From Haloarcula marismortui ATCC 43049 (GTDB taxonomy: Archaea; Halobacteriota; Halobacteria; Halobacteriales; Haloarculaceae): 64,000 nt of DNA. Both the position numbers and the translations under genes were made by a program. Shown in pieces: positions 8,719 through 16,311 of the stretch. A model generated the notes under the pieces. That model did no database searches. It saw only the letters and a list, made by a program, of their open reading frames with translations, and had not been told where the DNA came from. The DNA is taken from positions 2,294,001 through 2,358,000 of the forward strand of contig NC_006396.1 of assembly GCF_000011085.1 (NCBI RefSeq), read 5' to 3'. The number at the start of each line of letters is the position of its first letter. Position 1 is the first letter of the stretch.

Positions 8719-9417
8719 ATGGCAGACATCGAAGAGAGCGTTTCAGGATTCAAGACGAAAGGCGGCTGGGTCGACGTCGTCGAGCACGGCGAGCGCATCA
8801 CGCAGGCGCTGAAAGACATCGCTTCGGGCGAGACTGTCGACGAGGACGCCCTCAGTGAGTTCGACGAATGGCGACCCAAGAGCCACGAGCGACTGGACGA
8901 GGACGTCAACGAGAAAACCGCTGACCAAGCAAGCGTCGACGAGGGCAAAGGCGAACAGGCCGGCAAGGGGCCGGACGAGGACCTCCAGACCGCCGGCGAG
9001 AAACTCAGCGAGTCCTACGAGAACCTCGACGAGCCGGACGAGGCGATGGAGCGCTGGAGCGAGTCCGTCGACTACGTGGCGCGCGCGGCTGACTCCGCCA
9101 GCCGGAAAGCCCTGCGAAAGGTCGAGGACACCGTCTACCGCAACGTGATGACCCAGATCGCGCCCTATTACTTCGACAACGACCTCATCAGCGCGAACCT
9201 CCGTCGCGTCGGCGACGAGGAACGCCCCGAGTACGTCTTCGAGGTCAACGTCAACGACGACGACCTGAAGATGCGCGTCTCGAACAAGCTCGCGGACTTC
9301 GAGCAGGCCGTCGACCGCTGGCACGTCGACACCGAGAAAGTCACCGAGGCTGTCGAGGCCGCTGAGGGTGTTGATGCGGTCGAGACAGGGGATGAGACCG
9401 ATGCGAAGACGAACTAA
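8719..9417 (+). CDS. Conserved haloarchaeal protein (DUF5828-like)
   Basis: The start ATG at 8719 gives MADIEESVSGFKTKGGWVDV, 232 aa, strongly acidic and without membrane segments. The N-terminal part contains GERITQALKDIASGE; the middle is a low-complexity charged stretch rich in Glu, Asp and Lys; the C-terminal part has YYFDNDLISANLRRV and VFEVNVNDDDLKMRV, suggesting a small alpha/beta domain. It looks like a family found only in haloarchaea and annotated DUF5828; this name is from memory. Function unknown. The gene ends with KTN-stop, and the last 15 bases are nearly repeated 58 bp downstream. Confidence 0.8.
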   Translation: MADIEESVSGFKTKGGWVDVVEHGERITQALKDIASGETVDEDALSEFDEWRPKSHERLDEDVNEKTADQASVDEGKGEQAGKGPDEDLQTAGEKLSESYENLDEPDEAMERWSESVDYVARAADSASRKALRKVEDTVYRNVMTQIAPYYFDNDLISANLRRVGDEERPEYVFEVNVNDDDLKMRVSNKLADFEQAVDRWHVDTEKVTEAVEAAEGVDAVETGDETDAKTN

Positions 9418-9435
9418 GCTCGCCGCTGGGCGAGC
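9418..9435. terminator. Hairpin just after the stop codon
   Basis: GCTCGCC, a GCTG loop and GGCGAGC form a perfect 7-bp stem directly after TAA 9415-9417. No T-run follows, so it may be an RNA 3'-end structure rather than a classical terminator. Confidence 0.4.
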
Positions 9436-9499
9436 GGCATCGGCTTCCAGCATCGTCGACGTGAAAACGAACTAAGCACGAGCATGGCCGCACAGACGG

Positions 9500-9781
9500 T
9501 TAGATAGCGTCGTCAGGGTCGTGTTTTTCCGCCATCCGCGTCGCTTCGGCAGCGTACTGCGCCTGCAGGTCTTCGTCGTCGACGGACCCGAGGTTGTCCG
9601 GGTCCGCGTCGACAGCGGCCGTGGTCTCTCGCACGTCGGAAAACGAGGTCAGGGCGCGCTCCTTGCGGAAGTACTGTTCGCCGTCGGGCGTCGCGTACGT
9701 GAGGATGATGAGGTTCTGCTCGTCGTCGGAGTAGGTTCGTTCGACCAGCCAGACGCGGACAGTCTCTTCAGTGGCGGACAT
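9500..9781 (-). CDS. Conserved haloarchaeal hypothetical protein, 93 aa
   Basis: The likely start is MSATEETVRVWLVERTY (ATG at 9781); five codons further upstream are open but not convincing. The protein is soluble and acidic. The pattern VRVWLVERTYSDDEQNLIILTYATPDGEQYFRKERAL reads as two or three beta strands followed by a helix with DEDLQAQYAAEATRMAEKHD. I do not recognise a named family. It is convergent with the upstream gene and followed on the opposite strand by the phosphate transporter. Confidence 0.7.
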   Translation of the reverse strand: MSATEETVRVWLVERTYSDDEQNLIILTYATPDGEQYFRKERALTSFSDVRETTAAVDADPDNLGSVDDEDLQAQYAAEATRMAEKHDPDDAI

Positions 9782-9907
9782 ACGGGAGCGAACCACGCGC
9801 TGCCACCTGAACGTTTGCCCGTGAGGGCCGCGTCAGTGTCGGCAGTCGGCCTCACAAGGGCGCGCGAACGGTAGGCTCATTGCAGGGCGGGGCAAACGCC
9901 GTGACAG

Positions 9908-11107
9908 ATGGTCGCGACGAGTACGATTGCGACGCTTGTTATCGCGTCAGCCGCGAGTCTGTTTATGGCCTGGGCCATCGGTGCTGGGTCGTCCGGGTCC
10001 ACACCGTTCGCGCCGGCCGTCGGGGCGAACGCGATCTCGGTGATGCGGGCCGGGTTCTTTGTCGGCATCCTCGGGCTGGCCGGCGCGATCCTGCAGGGAG
10101 CCAACGTCACAGAAGCCGTCGGGAGCGAGCTCGTGCTGTTCCCGAGCGGCGGCGGCCTGTCGGCTATTGCCGCTATCGTCGCCCTCCTCACTGCGGCGGT
10201 GCTGGTCGCCGTCGGTATTTTCACCGGCTACCCCATCGCGACAGCGTTTACCGTCACCGGCGCAGTGGTCGGCGTCGGGCTGGCGATGGGCGGCCAGCCG
10301 GCGACAGCAAAGTACATCGAAATTGTCTCGCTGTGGGTCCTCACGCCCTTCGTCGGCGGGGGTATCGCCTTCGGGACGGCGTGGTCGCTCCGGCACGAGG
10401 CCACGACCGAGGAACGGCTCGTGCCGCTGCTGGGCGGGCTGGTCGGTGTGATCTTGGCGAACATCGAGTTCGTGCTGCTGGCACCGGGTAGCGAGCAGGC
10501 CTCTGTGGCCCGCGCCGTCGCAAGAGCGGCCGGGACACCGATCTTCCCGTCGATGGTCGTCGTGACGCTCCTTATCGGGGTGCTCGCGGGGGGACTGCTG
10601 TATCTAGATATCAGAGCGGACGCGGCCGCCGGGCAGCGGCACTTCCTGCTGGTGATGGGCGGGCTCGTGGCCTTCTCCGCTGGCGGGAGCCAGGTCGGCC
10701 TGGCGCTGGGACCGCTGGTGCCCCTGCTCGGCGAGGGGCCGACGGCGGCCATCCCCATCACCGGCGTTCTGTTGTTCGGCGGCCTCGGCCTCCTCGTCGG
10801 GTCCTGGACGGGCGCGCCGCGGATGATCAAAGCGCTGGCACAGGACTACTCCTCGCTCGGGCCGCGGCGCTCCATCGGCGCGTTGATTCCGAGCTTCATC
10901 ATCGCGCAGGCGGCCGTTTTCTTCGGCATTCCGGTGTCGTTCAACGAGATTATCGTCTCGGCTATCGTCGGCTCTGGCGCAGCCGCCGGCGGTGGCGAAG
11001 TCAGTCGGGAGAAGATGGGGAAAACGGTGCTTGCCTGGATCGGGTCGCTGGCGCTGGCGTTTGCGCTAAGCTACGGGCTCTTCTGGATTATCGACGCGGC
11101 ACTCTGA
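9908..11107 (+). CDS. PiT-family inorganic phosphate transporter
   Basis: The 399-aa membrane protein has the duplicated PiT layout. The N-terminal repeat holds AWAIGAGSSGSTPFAPAVGA followed by GAILQGANVTEAV; the second repeat holds a similar block with FFGIPVSFNEIIVSAIVGSG close to the C-terminus. About ten to twelve hydrophobic segments are visible. PiT proteins import phosphate with Na+ or H+. The gene is monocistronic as far as can be seen; no PhoU-like DUF47 gene is adjacent, unlike in many genomes. Confidence 0.9.
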   Translation: MVATSTIATLVIASAASLFMAWAIGAGSSGSTPFAPAVGANAISVMRAGFFVGILGLAGAILQGANVTEAVGSELVLFPSGGGLSAIAAIVALLTAAVLVAVGIFTGYPIATAFTVTGAVVGVGLAMGGQPATAKYIEIVSLWVLTPFVGGGIAFGTAWSLRHEATTEERLVPLLGGLVGVILANIEFVLLAPGSEQASVARAVARAAGTPIFPSMVVVTLLIGVLAGGLLYLDIRADAAAGQRHFLLVMGGLVAFSAGGSQVGLALGPLVPLLGEGPTAAIPITGVLLFGGLGLLVGSWTGAPRMIKALAQDYSSLGPRRSIGALIPSFIIAQAAVFFGIPVSFNEIIVSAIVGSGAAAGGGEVSREKMGKTVLAWIGSLALAFALSYGLFWIIDAAL

Positions 11108-11112
11108 CCCGG

Positions 11113-11328
11113 TCAGCGACCCCAGACGTAGCGACTGACGGCCTCGTCAATGCGGGTCGAGAGCCGGCCCATCCAGACCTCAGGCGAGACGCGCTCAATG
11201 TCCTGCTGGTCGACCTCGATTCGGTCGTCGCCGAAGGGGTCGTGGGGTTTTTCGCCCTCGTTCTCGTCGACGGCGTCGACGACGACACTCATCGAACACC
11301 GGCCACAGGCCTCAGTGTCTTTCGCCAT
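11113..11328 (-). CDS. 71-aa CxxC protein
   Basis: The protein MAKDTEACGRCSMSVVVDAV has one CxxC near the N-terminus and an acidic middle (ENEGEKPHDPFGDDRIEVD), then a helix ending RLSTRIDEAVSRYVWGR. It is convergent with the phosphate transporter; only 5 bp separate the stops. A TATA-like AAATTAATC lies just upstream on the minus strand. It is one of several small Cys-pair proteins in this window. No specific function can be assigned. Confidence 0.7.
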   Translation of the reverse strand: MAKDTEACGRCSMSVVVDAVDENEGEKPHDPFGDDRIEVDQQDIERVSPEVWMGRLSTRIDEAVSRYVWGR

Positions 11329-11417
11329 GATTGTTAGTGATTAATTTGGAGGCCAGCGTCAAAAACCTGCCGCGGCGGTCGTGTACGGCCCGTGGACGAC
11401 CGTCGGCTGACCGACGC

Positions 11418-11424
11418 CCTTAAG
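11418..11424 (+). promoter_or_regulatory. TATA-like box upstream of the 11505 gene
   Basis: CCTTAAG lies 25-31 nt before an ATG at 11449 that opens a 19-codon ORF whose stop overlaps the main start at 11505. Confidence 0.4.
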
Positions 11425-11504
11425 ACCCCGACACGGCATCGCCATGGTATGACCTACCGCGGCGGGGGACCAGTACGAACTGAACACCTACGTGACTCAC
11501 GACG

Positions 11505-12188
11505 ATGAGCGAGGAATCCGAGTCCATGTCGGGTGAGGACCCGACTGACTATGGCGCGGAGAGCTGGGAAGACCCCATGACTGGTGCAGTCCCAAAATCG
11601 GAGCTTCCCGACGAAATCGTCGAGAAAGTCCCACACTGGACAGATGACCCCTACTTCGACCGGGTGGGCGACCGCCTGATGTACAATTACACGCTGGAGC
11701 GGGACCACCGGCTCCGGGGCGAGCGCTGGGACCTCTACGGCGAGATGCGGGTTCTCAATCAGAAACAGTTCTTCCACCCGGCGCTGTCCTACGGTGACCA
11801 CGAATCCGAGGAGTACCTCTACGCCCGTCGCGTCGACCGGCCGACAGTCGGCGAACTGAAGCGACTGGTCGAACTGGGTCACGACCTTGCTGACGAGCGT
11901 GTGTCGGGCAACGAGGAGCACTACCGAACGGACTTCACGTTCGTCCTCGTCGCCGACGAGATACCCGACGAGGTTCGGTCGTTCGTCGAGGGTCAGCGCG
12001 AGCGGACGCTGTTGAAGTACGGCTACTACGGCCACTACGAGGTCAATCTGGGCGTCGTGGTGCCGGACGAACAGGTTGCCGTCGCCGGCGAAGCCGCCGA
12101 CGTGGTCGAGGCGTTCGTTCTCTGGGAGGACGTGACCCAGCCCGAGGAAGGAGTGCTGTCGCGGCTCGCCAAGCGGTTCTGGAAATGA
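11505..12188 (+). CDS. Conserved haloarchaeal protein, 227 aa
   Basis: The soluble acidic protein starts MSEESESMSGEDPTDYGAES. The conserved-looking part begins at DEIVEKVPHWTDDPYFDRVG and continues LMYNYTLERDHRLRGERWDLYGEMRVL. The rest alternates strands and helices, with VLVADEIPDEVRSFVEGQRE and KYGYYGHYEVNLGVVVPDEQ. No catalytic motif or membrane segment is seen. It overlaps the downstream lipoprotein gene by 4 bp (ATGA), so the pair is co-translated. A 19-codon ORF immediately upstream overlaps its ATG. Confidence 0.75.
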   Translation: MSEESESMSGEDPTDYGAESWEDPMTGAVPKSELPDEIVEKVPHWTDDPYFDRVGDRLMYNYTLERDHRLRGERWDLYGEMRVLNQKQFFHPALSYGDHESEEYLYARRVDRPTVGELKRLVELGHDLADERVSGNEEHYRTDFTFVLVADEIPDEVRSFVEGQRERTLLKYGYYGHYEVNLGVVVPDEQVAVAGEAADVVEAFVLWEDVTQPEEGVLSRLAKRFWK

Positions 12189-12784
12189 CGCTCCCGACCC
12201 GGCGTGGCTTCGTCGTCGGCTGTGCGGCGACGCTGGCCGGCTGTGGCGTCCTGCCGGAGGAGCGCGAGCCCATCGAAGCCAGCGCGGCCGCGCCGGCAGT
12301 GCTCCCCGAGTCCAGCGGCTACTCGCTCGTTGCCGAAGATAACCGCACCATCGAGACGACGGTGACCGTCGACTTTTCTGGGGACGTGGAACTAACGTCG
12401 CGGCAAGACGTGATCGCGACGGTGTTCCAGCGCGTGTACCAGTCCGCAAACGGGGAGCAGTTCGGGCTCCTGACGGCCCCAGCCGTGCGAGTCGTCGACC
12501 AGCCCGAAGTCGTCCGTGACCCGCTGACGGCGGTGGACAGCACCCGGGTCGTTTCGCTTGCGATGGATACCGACGTGGACACTGTTTCGGAGTGGCGCAA
12601 ACGCGGCTCAGAGACGCTTCTCGGGACCGAAACGACGCGGACGACAGCGACGGCAACGCTCAACGGGACCGAGCGAAAGCTCGCGCGAATTCGCGTCCGT
12701 GCCGGCGAGGATTCAGTGACGGCGATAGCGACTATCTCGGATGACGCCGCGCCGCCGTTCGGCGCGGTCACGCGGGACGCGTAA
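12185..12784 (+). CDS. Tat lipoprotein (DUF6517-like)
   Basis: The 199-aa protein begins MTLPTRRGFVVGCAATLAGC, a short Tat signal (TRRGF) with a lipobox Cys at residue 20. The mature part is rich in Thr and beta-strand pattern, with SLVAEDNRTIETTVTVDFSG and an acidic surface, as expected outside a haloarchaeal cell. The layout matches haloarchaeal lipoproteins annotated as DUF6517. The function is unknown. Its start overlaps the stop of the preceding gene by 4 bp, so the cytoplasmic protein and this lipoprotein may act together. Confidence 0.8.
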   Translation: MTLPTRRGFVVGCAATLAGCGVLPEEREPIEASAAAPAVLPESSGYSLVAEDNRTIETTVTVDFSGDVELTSRQDVIATVFQRVYQSANGEQFGLLTAPAVRVVDQPEVVRDPLTAVDSTRVVSLAMDTDVDTVSEWRKRGSETLLGTETTRTTATATLNGTERKLARIRVRAGEDSVTAIATISDDAAPPFGAVTRDA

Positions 12785-12826
12785 CTGTCGCTGTCGACAG
12801 TAAAAAAACGGAAACGGAGTCGCGGT

Positions 12827-14722
12827 TCAGTCGTCGCCTGGTTCGACCGCGCTGGCGGGCCCACGGTCACGGACCGTGCTGATGTTGTCGTACCCTTTCT
12901 TCACGAGGGCCAGCGCGAGGCCGATGAGGACCAGCGCCAGTACCATCTGGACGGTCGAGGACGCGATGGCCGCAGTCCCCTCGGCACCGCCCTGAATGAG
13001 GTTCTGGTAGAGGTTGCTGTAGAACGCCAGCCAAGACAGCCCCAGAATAGTGATAGTCGTCATGATGGCCATCGGCACGCCCGTGGAGTACAGCTGCTTG
13101 TTGTCGTCCCAGTTCGCGAGCCAGACAGTCGCGGTCAGCAGCGCCAGCGCCGCGAGCAGCTGGTTCGCACCGCCGAACAGGGCCCAGAGCGTGAGCCACT
13201 CGCCGGAGATAACCATCAGATAGGCCGGGATGGCCTGCACGAGCGGGTTCGTGTAGCGGCCGCGCCCGATTTCGCCGAGGGTCGAACGGATGCCGCCGCC
13301 GACGTTGAATCCGGAAGCCGTTTCGCCCGCCCGGAGCCCGACGATCTCCTCCATCATGTACCGGCCGAGTCGGACGGCCGTGTCCGTGGAGGTCAGCAGG
13401 AAACTCACCAATACGAGCGCCATGAACGGTGCGCCGAAGGTCTGGGGGATGCCGAGACTGGTGAAGATGATGCCGCCACCCGTCGCGAAGTTCGGCAACG
13501 CAGCACCGATACCGCCGGCGGGATCAGCGAAGCCGGCCACGGCGAGCGTCGACAGTGCGACGGCGGCCAGCAGTCCCTCGCCGAGCATCCCACCGTACCC
13601 GATGAGGCGGGCGTCGGTCTCCTTGTTCAGCTGCTTGGCTGTCGTCCCAGAGGACACCAGCGAGTGGAAGCCACTGATCGTCCCGCAGGCGATGGTAATG
13701 AACAGCAGCGGGAACAGCGGTGCGAGGCCCGCGCCCTCGACACCCCAGAAGCCGTTGAATGCACCCATCGAGTCCGCGATGACCAGCGAGCCGGTCTCGG
13801 TGGCAGCCGTGCCGAAAATCGTGCCGACGATGACAGCCACCAGCGAACCGCCGACGCCGGCGTACAGCAGGAACGACGAGAGGTAGTCACGCGGCTGGAG
13901 CAGCACCCACACCGGGAGCGCGCTCGCAATGCCCGCGTACACCATGATTATCGGCACCCACGCCGCACGGTTGGGGTTCATCGCCGTCGCAGACGACCCG
14001 GGAATCCACTGTCCAGTGCCGAGGTTCAGCACGTCCGCGAGCACGAGCGTGCCTGCGGGGTAGCTCGTCTCGCCGACGGCCGGGAACAGCGCAACGGGGT
14101 TCAGAATTCCCACGTACACGCCGGCGAACACACCAGCGACGAACAGAACTGTTCCCGGGAGGAACGGTCCGTTCAACTGGTAGAGATACACGCCAAACAC
14201 CAGCGCCAGTACGATGTAAACGAAGCTCGCGGTCGTCACCTGTGGGAACGCGTCGAACACGATGGCGACCACCAGCGCGAACACCGCGACGACGAGGATG
14301 ATGGTCAGGAACGCGAACCACAGCAGCATGTTCTTGCCCCCTTCCCCGATGTACTCACCAATAATGTAGCCGATTGACTTCCCCTCGTGTCTGAGCGACC
14401 CCGACAGCGAGACGAAGTCGTGGACGCTCCCCATCAGCGGGTTACCGATGGCAATCCACAGGAGTGCGGGAACCCACCCCCACACAGCGCCCGCCGTAAT
14501 CGGTCCGACAATCGGTGCCCCACCCGCGATACTGGAGTAGTGGTGACCCAGCAACACCGGTTTCTTCGACGGGACGTATTCTTGCCCGTCTTCGTACTTG
14601 TGCGCCGGTGTCTCGTTGTCGTCGTCGAGTTCGAGGAACCGCGCGAGGTACTTCGAATACCCCAGATACCCCACGCTGAACGTCACCAGTACTGCCAGGA
14701 CGATCCAGATTACCTGTGTCAT
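12827..14722 (-). CDS. cstA: CstA-family carbon starvation / peptide-pyruvate transporter
   Basis: The 631-aa membrane protein begins MTQVIWIVLAVLVTFSVGYL and has about 16 hydrophobic stretches. The CstA signature FGHHFASIAGAGPIVGP is represented by VLLGHHYSSIAGGAPIVGPI (about residues 57-76), followed by the conserved GNPLMGSVHDFVSLSGSLRH. A second conserved stretch is GTISGFHSLVSSGTTAKQLN. In bacteria CstA and BtsT import peptides or pyruvate when carbon is scarce; the substrate here is inferred only. It is monocistronic, with an AT-rich promoter region at about 14745-14790. Confidence 0.9.
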   Translation of the reverse strand: MTQVIWIVLAVLVTFSVGYLGYSKYLARFLELDDDNETPAHKYEDGQEYVPSKKPVLLGHHYSSIAGGAPIVGPITAGAVWGWVPALLWIAIGNPLMGSVHDFVSLSGSLRHEGKSIGYIIGEYIGEGGKNMLLWFAFLTIILVVAVFALVVAIVFDAFPQVTTASFVYIVLALVFGVYLYQLNGPFLPGTVLFVAGVFAGVYVGILNPVALFPAVGETSYPAGTLVLADVLNLGTGQWIPGSSATAMNPNRAAWVPIIMVYAGIASALPVWVLLQPRDYLSSFLLYAGVGGSLVAVIVGTIFGTAATETGSLVIADSMGAFNGFWGVEGAGLAPLFPLLFITIACGTISGFHSLVSSGTTAKQLNKETDARLIGYGGMLGEGLLAAVALSTLAVAGFADPAGGIGAALPNFATGGGIIFTSLGIPQTFGAPFMALVLVSFLLTSTDTAVRLGRYMMEEIVGLRAGETASGFNVGGGIRSTLGEIGRGRYTNPLVQAIPAYLMVISGEWLTLWALFGGANQLLAALALLTATVWLANWDDNKQLYSTGVPMAIMTTITILGLSWLAFYSNLYQNLIQGGAEGTAAIASSTVQMVLALVLIGLALALVKKGYDNISTVRDRGPASAVEPGDD

Positions 14723-14750
14723 GTGTGTGCATGAATGGTAACCAACATCA

Positions 14751-14784
14751 AGCTATTAATAGTTATTATATATTTCTTATACTT
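14751..14784 (-). promoter_or_regulatory. AT-rich promoter region of the cstA-like gene
   Basis: A run of A and T including TATATA-like words lies 30-60 nt upstream of the start at 14722. Exact TATA position is ambiguous. Confidence 0.4.
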
Positions 14785-14895
14785 CTCAAGTCCGTCAGAA
14801 TCCGCTCGGTCACACAGCTTCGACTGTCAGCGAAAATCTAATATCCGATTACTTATCGGTTATGCGCGGCCCGCACATAAGCGGCGGTCGGTGTT

Positions 14896-15870
14896 TCAGA
14901 CGAACGTCGGCATCTCGGCATCCGTCTCGACGTCGAGTTCGGCGGCGACGTCGTCGAGCAGGTCGCCTTTCACCTCCGCCGTGCGGGTTGTGATTTCCGC
15001 GACCAGCGGCGGGTCGAGCGTCTCTCGGACCTCCTGTAGCCGTTCGTTCTCAGTCGCGACGCGGTCTCGGAGATACCGGGCCCCGCGGCCGTCCTCGTCG
15101 GGGTCCGGCTCGGGCGTGAGTTTGTTGGCGACGAGGCCACGAACCGAGAGGTCACGCTCCCGCATCTCGGCGATGGCGCGCCGCGTCTCGTTGACCGAGA
15201 GCTGGTCGGGGTTGAGCACGAGGAAGAAGGCGGCGTCGGCCTCCAGCGCGCCGCTGGCGAACTCGAAGAACTCCTTTCGGTCCTGCAGGCGGGCGAGCAC
15301 CGGGTCGCCGTCCATCACGCGCCGGGGCTCGTTGTTGCCGATGGCGGCCTTCTCGAAGAGGTCGATGCTCTTTTCGCGTTTGTGCATCAGCCGGTCGATC
15401 CATCCTTCGAGGAACTCCGGCAGGCCGAGCAGTCGAAGGGTGCTGCCAGTCGGCGAGGTGTCGAAGACGACCCGGTCGTACGGGTCGGCGTTGCGCATCA
15501 CGTCGACGAAGCGGTCGAACAGCGCCGACTCGTAGGCCCCCGGCGTCTGGTGGGCCATCTCTAGCTGCTGGTTGATTTCGTTGACCATCGCTGCCGACAC
15601 CTGCTCGGAGAGGTCGTTGCGGATGCCGTCGAGGTGGCGCTGAGTCTCGGTTTCGGGGTCGATCTCCATCGCGTCAAGGCCGTCGATACCTTCGACGGCA
15701 GCCGGCTCGTCGCCAAACTGCTGGTCAAACACGTCCGAGACGGAGTGGGCCGGGTCCGTTGAGACGACGAGCGTGTCGAGGCCCGACCGTGCGGATTTGA
15801 CGCCGTAGGCACAGGAGACGGTGGTCTTGCCGACCCCGCCCTTCCCGCCGAAGAAGACGAACGGCTCCAT
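14896..15870 (-). CDS. Get3/ArsA-family ATPase
   Basis: The 324-aa protein opens with the deviant Walker A motif GGKGGVGKTT (residues 8-17). It also has the switch I region STDPAHSVSDVF and switch II FDTSPTGSTLRLLGLP. These define the ArsA/Get3 ATPases that target tail-anchored membrane proteins or, in bacteria, power arsenite export. The single-domain length fits Get3. The CxxC zinc motif of eukaryotic Get3 and the arsenite-binding Cys residues of ArsA are absent, and no arsenic genes are near, so a tail-anchor targeting or chaperone role is more likely. Its ATG shares one base with the stop of the upstream 98-aa gene (TGATG). Confidence 0.9.
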   Translation of the reverse strand: MEPFVFFGGKGGVGKTTVSCAYGVKSARSGLDTLVVSTDPAHSVSDVFDQQFGDEPAAVEGIDGLDAMEIDPETETQRHLDGIRNDLSEQVSAAMVNEINQQLEMAHQTPGAYESALFDRFVDVMRNADPYDRVVFDTSPTGSTLRLLGLPEFLEGWIDRLMHKREKSIDLFEKAAIGNNEPRRVMDGDPVLARLQDRKEFFEFASGALEADAAFFLVLNPDQLSVNETRRAIAEMRERDLSVRGLVANKLTPEPDPDEDGRGARYLRDRVATENERLQEVRETLDPPLVAEITTRTAEVKGDLLDDVAAELDVETDAEMPTFV

Positions 15871-16166
15871 CAGAAGTGGTACTGCTGGCCTTTGCGTTCG
15901 ATGTACGAGCCTCTGTCCCACAGCCGCCGCTCCCAGGCCTCGAAGGTGTCTTCGAGGTACGGCAGCAGTTCGGCGGTGTAGTACGACACCGGCGACGGGA
16001 TGCCGAAGGCGTCGGGGAAACAGGCCAGCATGAACGCGTCCTCGATGTCCTCGGCCTCTTTCTCGATTTTCTCGTAGGCCGGGTGCGTTATCATGCCGTG
16101 GTACAGTCCGCGGGCCCATTCCCGTAGCGTCCGGCGAAAGCGCTCGATTCGGTCGGCCAGTTCCAT
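15870..16166 (-). CDS. 98-aa protein coupled to the Get3/ArsA ATPase
   Basis: The protein begins MELADRIERFRRTLREWARG and is helix-rich, with many aromatic and charged residues (SYYTAELLPYLEDTFEAWER). There are no membrane segments. Its TGA overlaps the ATG of the ATPase gene, so the two are made from one transcript at linked rates. A TATA-like CTTTTACTCC lies about 26-35 nt upstream. The family is unnamed to me. Coupling suggests a partner or adaptor of the ATPase; this is inference. Confidence 0.75.
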   Translation of the reverse strand: MELADRIERFRRTLREWARGLYHGMITHPAYEKIEKEAEDIEDAFMLACFPDAFGIPSPVSYYTAELLPYLEDTFEAWERRLWDRGSYIERKGQQYHF

Positions 16167-16311
16167 CGTGGGTCATGTGTGCGAGAGGCACGGAGTAAAA
16201 GCTGTCGCAGTTACCCGTCGATAGTGCCCACGCGCTCTGGCGGGACAGCGGTCGTGTTCGGCTCCCGGAAACGAGGCGCGATTTGAAGGGAGGCGGCCCA
16301 CAACGGGAGGT

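Noticed and set aside
11454-12656. Minus-strand frame of 400 codons over the 227-aa gene and the lipoprotein gene
   Set aside because: It spans two supported, coupled plus-strand genes and has low-complexity Arg/Pro content typical of an antisense shadow.
14896-15870. Interpretation of the Get3-type gene as an arsenite pump ATPase (arsA)
   Set aside because: Single ATPase domain, no arsenite-binding cysteines, and no arsB, arsD or arsR gene nearby.
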